Below, piece after piece: positions 33,630-35,754 of a stretch of DNA of 35,754 bases (position 1 is the stretch's first letter; every line of letters begins with the position of its first letter). Source of the stretch: Clostridia bacterium (GTDB taxonomy: Bacteria; Bacillota; Clostridia; Oscillospirales; CAG-272); the NCBI GenBank assembly GCA_017451735.1, contig JAFTNU010000078.1, positions 1 through 35,754 of the forward strand. Reading direction: 5' to 3'. A program made the position numbers and the translations under genes. The notes under the pieces are model-generated. The model did not search any database and was not told the origin of the DNA. It worked only from the letters and a program-made list of their open reading frames with translations.

Positions 33630-34331
33630 TCATTCCGCAGGCGTTTCGGCTATGTAATTGACAAAATAGGCCTTTTCGATAACCGGTACGCGCACCGGCT
33701 TGGTCTTCTCCGAGCTGTATTTCTGCTCGGTTACCTCCAGCGCGGCAATGGTATCGATGGTCTCCATGCCCGCAACAACGCGGCCGAAGGCGGCATATTT
33801 ACCGTCTAACGTGCTACTGTCCTGGTGCACGATAAAGAACTGACAGCTGGCCGAATTGGGATCGGTACTGCGCGCCATCGAGATCACGCCCCGCTCATGC
33901 TTGAGGGTGTTGGCCGTATATCCGTTGGACGCAAACTCCCCCTTGATCTTTACACTGGAGGATCCGGTGCCGTCCCCTTCGGGGTCGCCGCCCTGGATCA
34001 TGAAGCCCTGGTAGATACGGTGGAAGGTCAGTCCGTCATAAAAGCCGGCGTAAACCAGTCTTTGAAAATTATCAACGGTGATGGGGGCATACTCGGGGTA
34101 GAGCTCCACCACAAATGTGGCGCCGCCCTCCATGGTGAACTGTACAAAATCGGTGACACCGTCGGCCGCGGAGAGAGAGGTGGTATAGCAGGTGGCAAGA
34201 TCCAGCACGGGCGTATTGTTATCGGTGGATTTTGCACCGTCCAGCGAAGGGGCGGTCAGGTCATTGCGTTGGCAGGCAACACAAATAAAGATCAGGGAAA
34301 GGGCTAATATCAATACAAGAAGCCGCTTCAT
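33630..34331 (-). CDS. Cyclophilin-type peptidyl-prolyl isomerase lipoprotein
   Basis: 233 residues. The N-terminal MKRLLVLILALSLIFICVAC is a lipoprotein signal ending at Cys20; Cys at the -3 position of the lipobox is slightly unusual. After a linker rich in Asp, Asn and Thr, the cyclophilin domain spans about 65-225: FHRIYQGFMIQGGDPEGDGTG and ISMARSTDPNSASCQFFI are the active-site segments. It probably helps secreted proteins fold outside the membrane. The start is the ATG at 34331 after CGGAGG; an in-frame ATG further upstream (34370) lies in the leader. Confidence 0.93.
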   Translation of the reverse strand: MKRLLVLILALSLIFICVACQRNDLTAPSLDGAKSTDNNTPVLDLATCYTTSLSAADGVTDFVQFTMEGGATFVVELYPEYAPITVDNFQRLVYAGFYDGLTFHRIYQGFMIQGGDPEGDGTGSSSVKIKGEFASNGYTANTLKHERGVISMARSTDPNSASCQFFIVHQDSSTLDGKYAAFGRVVAGMETIDTIAALEVTEQKYSSEKTKPVRVPVIEKAYFVNYIAETPAE

Positions 34332-34428
34332 AACGAGCCTCCGAAAATTATAAATAATATGAAAAGGCATAAAAAAGGAGCGGGATCCGACATTTTTACC
34401 GCACGCTCACAAAGCCTTATTCTATTAT

Positions 34429-34457
34429 ATTGTAACATAGCGCAAAAGATTTGTCAA
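34429..34457 (-). promoter_or_regulatory. Promoter of the cyclophilin gene
   Basis: On the minus strand: TTGACA (34452-34457), 17-bp spacer, TACAAT (34429-34434). The leader is about 90 nt and contains a short stem GAGCG/CGCTC followed by a C and six T, which could attenuate. Confidence 0.85.
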
Positions 34458-34604
34458 TCCCTCTCAAAAATTTTTTATATTTACAGGCCATCCGAATGAG
34501 TCAAAATGAATGATTTTGTACCGAAATTCATGCTCCGTTTGAATGTTTTGCTTTTTTTGATACATATTATTAAAAAAGATCGAAGCAAAGGGGAAGGGAA
34601 AGCT

Positions 34605-35699
34605 ATGGCTCATATCGATTGGAAACGGACAGCGGCGATCACCGTTACCGTGGCGGGTGCGGTGGCACTGCTTTATATGGTGGGGCGTTATGCCGTCACG
34701 CTGTTTTTGCCCTTCTTTATTGCCTTTATTCTGGCCCTGCTGACCCGTCCGATTGTGGTATGGATGGGGCGCCGTACAAGGTGCCCCGTCAAGGTTCTGT
34801 CCGCACTGGTCACGCTCCTGACTCTTTTTACGGTGGGGGCGCTCCTTTACCTTCTTTGCAGTCGGTTGCTGATTGAAATACAGAATCTTTTTCTTTTCCT
34901 GATCGAAGACAGTGCAGACCCCAACGGAAAGATCGCCCGTGTGGTGATGGTGGTCAAAGAATTTTTTGAGCGGATCCCCTTTATCGATCGCTTACGCAGT
35001 GCCGACTTTCTGCAGTATTTTATCGGTGACGCCAACGAATTTCTGGCCGAGCAGCTCCGTACCGCGCTGTCTCACCTTTCGGAGGGGGTGACAAGCCTTG
35101 CCGCGTCCCTGCTGCGGGGATTACCCTCTCTGTTGCTCTTTTTTCTTGTGACCGTCATTTCCTGCTTTTATTTTTCGGTGGAATTCGAAACGGTCAGCCG
35201 CACACTGACCCGCCTGGTGCCGGCACGGCTCAGAGATAAGCTTCCCGCCTGGCGGGAGCGGGCGGGAGGCGGTCTGCGGCGCTATCTGCGCGCCTATTTT
35301 CTTTTGTTTTTGCTGACCTTTGTGGAATTGCTGGTGGGTTTTCTTGCCCTGCGGGTGGAATATGTCTTTTTGCTGGCATTCCTCACCGCCGTGCTCGATA
35401 TTCTGCCGGTGCTCGGGGTGGGCACGGTTCTGATCCCATTTGCTCTTTTTTCCTTTGTCACTGGGAATGTATTTCAAGGCGTGGGGCTGCTGATCCTGTA
35501 CGGCCTTATCACCGTGATCCGTCAGATTGCCGAGCCGCATCTTGTGGGTAAGAGCCTGGGGCTTCACCCCATTCTGATGCTGGTGTCCTTCTATGCCGGG
35601 TGGAAGCTCTTTGGCGTGGCGGGCGTGTTTCTCGGCCCCGCCCTGGCATTGCTGATCAAGGCTTTTTTCGAGCAGAGCGCAAGGCCTGAGGACAGATGA
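34605..35699 (+). CDS. AI-2E family transporter (YtvI-like membrane protein)
   Basis: 364 residues with about seven to eight hydrophobic helices and a soluble stretch after helix 3 (about 100-170), the layout of the AI-2E/PerM/YtvI family. Typical C-terminal signatures are LTAVLDILPVLGVGTVLIP, LILYGLITVIRQIAEPHLVG and LGLHPILMLVSFYAGWKLFGVAGVFLGP. Length and proximity to spoIIA fit the sporulation protein YtvI, but general AI-2E exporters look alike, so that is tentative. The start is the ATG at 34605 after GGGAAGGG; the frame is open back to 34506 without a ribosome site. Confidence 0.88.
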   Translation: MAHIDWKRTAAITVTVAGAVALLYMVGRYAVTLFLPFFIAFILALLTRPIVVWMGRRTRCPVKVLSALVTLLTLFTVGALLYLLCSRLLIEIQNLFLFLIEDSADPNGKIARVVMVVKEFFERIPFIDRLRSADFLQYFIGDANEFLAEQLRTALSHLSEGVTSLAASLLRGLPSLLLFFLVTVISCFYFSVEFETVSRTLTRLVPARLRDKLPAWRERAGGGLRRYLRAYFLLFLLTFVELLVGFLALRVEYVFLLAFLTAVLDILPVLGVGTVLIPFALFSFVTGNVFQGVGLLILYGLITVIRQIAEPHLVGKSLGLHPILMLVSFYAGWKLFGVAGVFLGPALALLIKAFFEQSARPEDR

Positions 35700-35754
35700 C
35701 CCAATATGGCGCTATTCCTATTGGCAAAACTCAAAAAAGGCCCGAGAGCGCCAC
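35700..35754. other. Window end with inverted repeat
   Basis: TGGCGCT (35707-35713) and AGCGCCA (35747-35753) are inverted repeats, with a run of six A (35733-35738) between them. This may be an incomplete terminator region for a neighbouring convergent gene beyond the window. Confidence 0.3.

Overview
The window looks like chromosome of a moderately GC-rich, spore-forming Clostridia (Firmicutes), probably an anaerobic gut lineage of the Oscillospirales or a relative. The evidence is an intact spoIIAA-spoIIAB-sigF operon, a SigH-like sigma factor, a CIRCE-controlled groESL operon, a TrpR-like YerC regulator ahead of a hisZGDCBHAF-hisIE operon, strong AGGAGG ribosome sites and sigma-A promoters. 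The genus cannot be fixed from sequence alone.

Layout. (1) 1-10710: a branched-chain amino acid locus, all on +. It holds the last codons of ilvN, then ilvC, ilvD, a sugar-phosphate isomerase/epimerase-like gene, leuC, leuD, leuB, a DUF815-type AAA ATPase, ilvA, ridA and ilvE, and ends at a strong hairpin. ilvB and leuA are not present and may lie upstream. (2) 10816-18640: the histidine operon. It starts from a promoter overlapped by a long dyad, immediately before the TrpR-family gene yerC. hisZ, hisG, hisD, hisC, hisB, hisH, hisA, hisF and hisIE follow, mostly with ATGA-type overlaps, and a terminator closes the operon. Histidinol-phosphate phosphatase is absent. (3) 18641-21490: a nucleotidyltransferase-fold orphan, a convergent HAD-IIA phosphatase sharing its terminator, and a 56-residue two-helix membrane protein behind a perfect consensus promoter. 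(4) 21495-24928: groES-groEL on the minus strand with CIRCE, and a divergent AGCS-family amino acid:cation symporter. (5) 24929-26836: a visibly AT-rich islet. A promoter preceded by two Spo0A-box-like sites drives a 25-codon ORF, a secreted V8-like serine protease and a membrane-anchored Ig-like protein, with overlapping reading frames. (6) 26849-30012: homoserine dehydrogenase (minus), a DUF4364 regulator, a SigH-like sigma factor, a decayed tRNA-like sequence and a double zinc-ribbon protein. (7) 30013-30691: a gene-free block of inverted repeats. (8) 30692-35754: an XRE-type regulator, RlmA methyltransferase, the spoIIA operon, a lipoprotein cyclophilin and an AI-2E/YtvI-like membrane protein.

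Working together: regions 1 and 2 supply Ile, Val, Leu and His. RidA beside IlvA would clear the enamine/imine made by threonine deamination. The spoIIA operon, the SigH-like factor and possibly the 0A-box-linked protease cassette belong to stationary phase and sporulation. The best candidate for something undescribed is the cassette at 25051-26790: 0A boxes, a tiny basic ORF, a Glu-endopeptidase-like secreted protease and a membrane Ig-like partner. The dyad over the his promoter, the tRNA relic before the zinc-ribbon gene, and the non-biosynthetic genes inside the BCAA operon are next.
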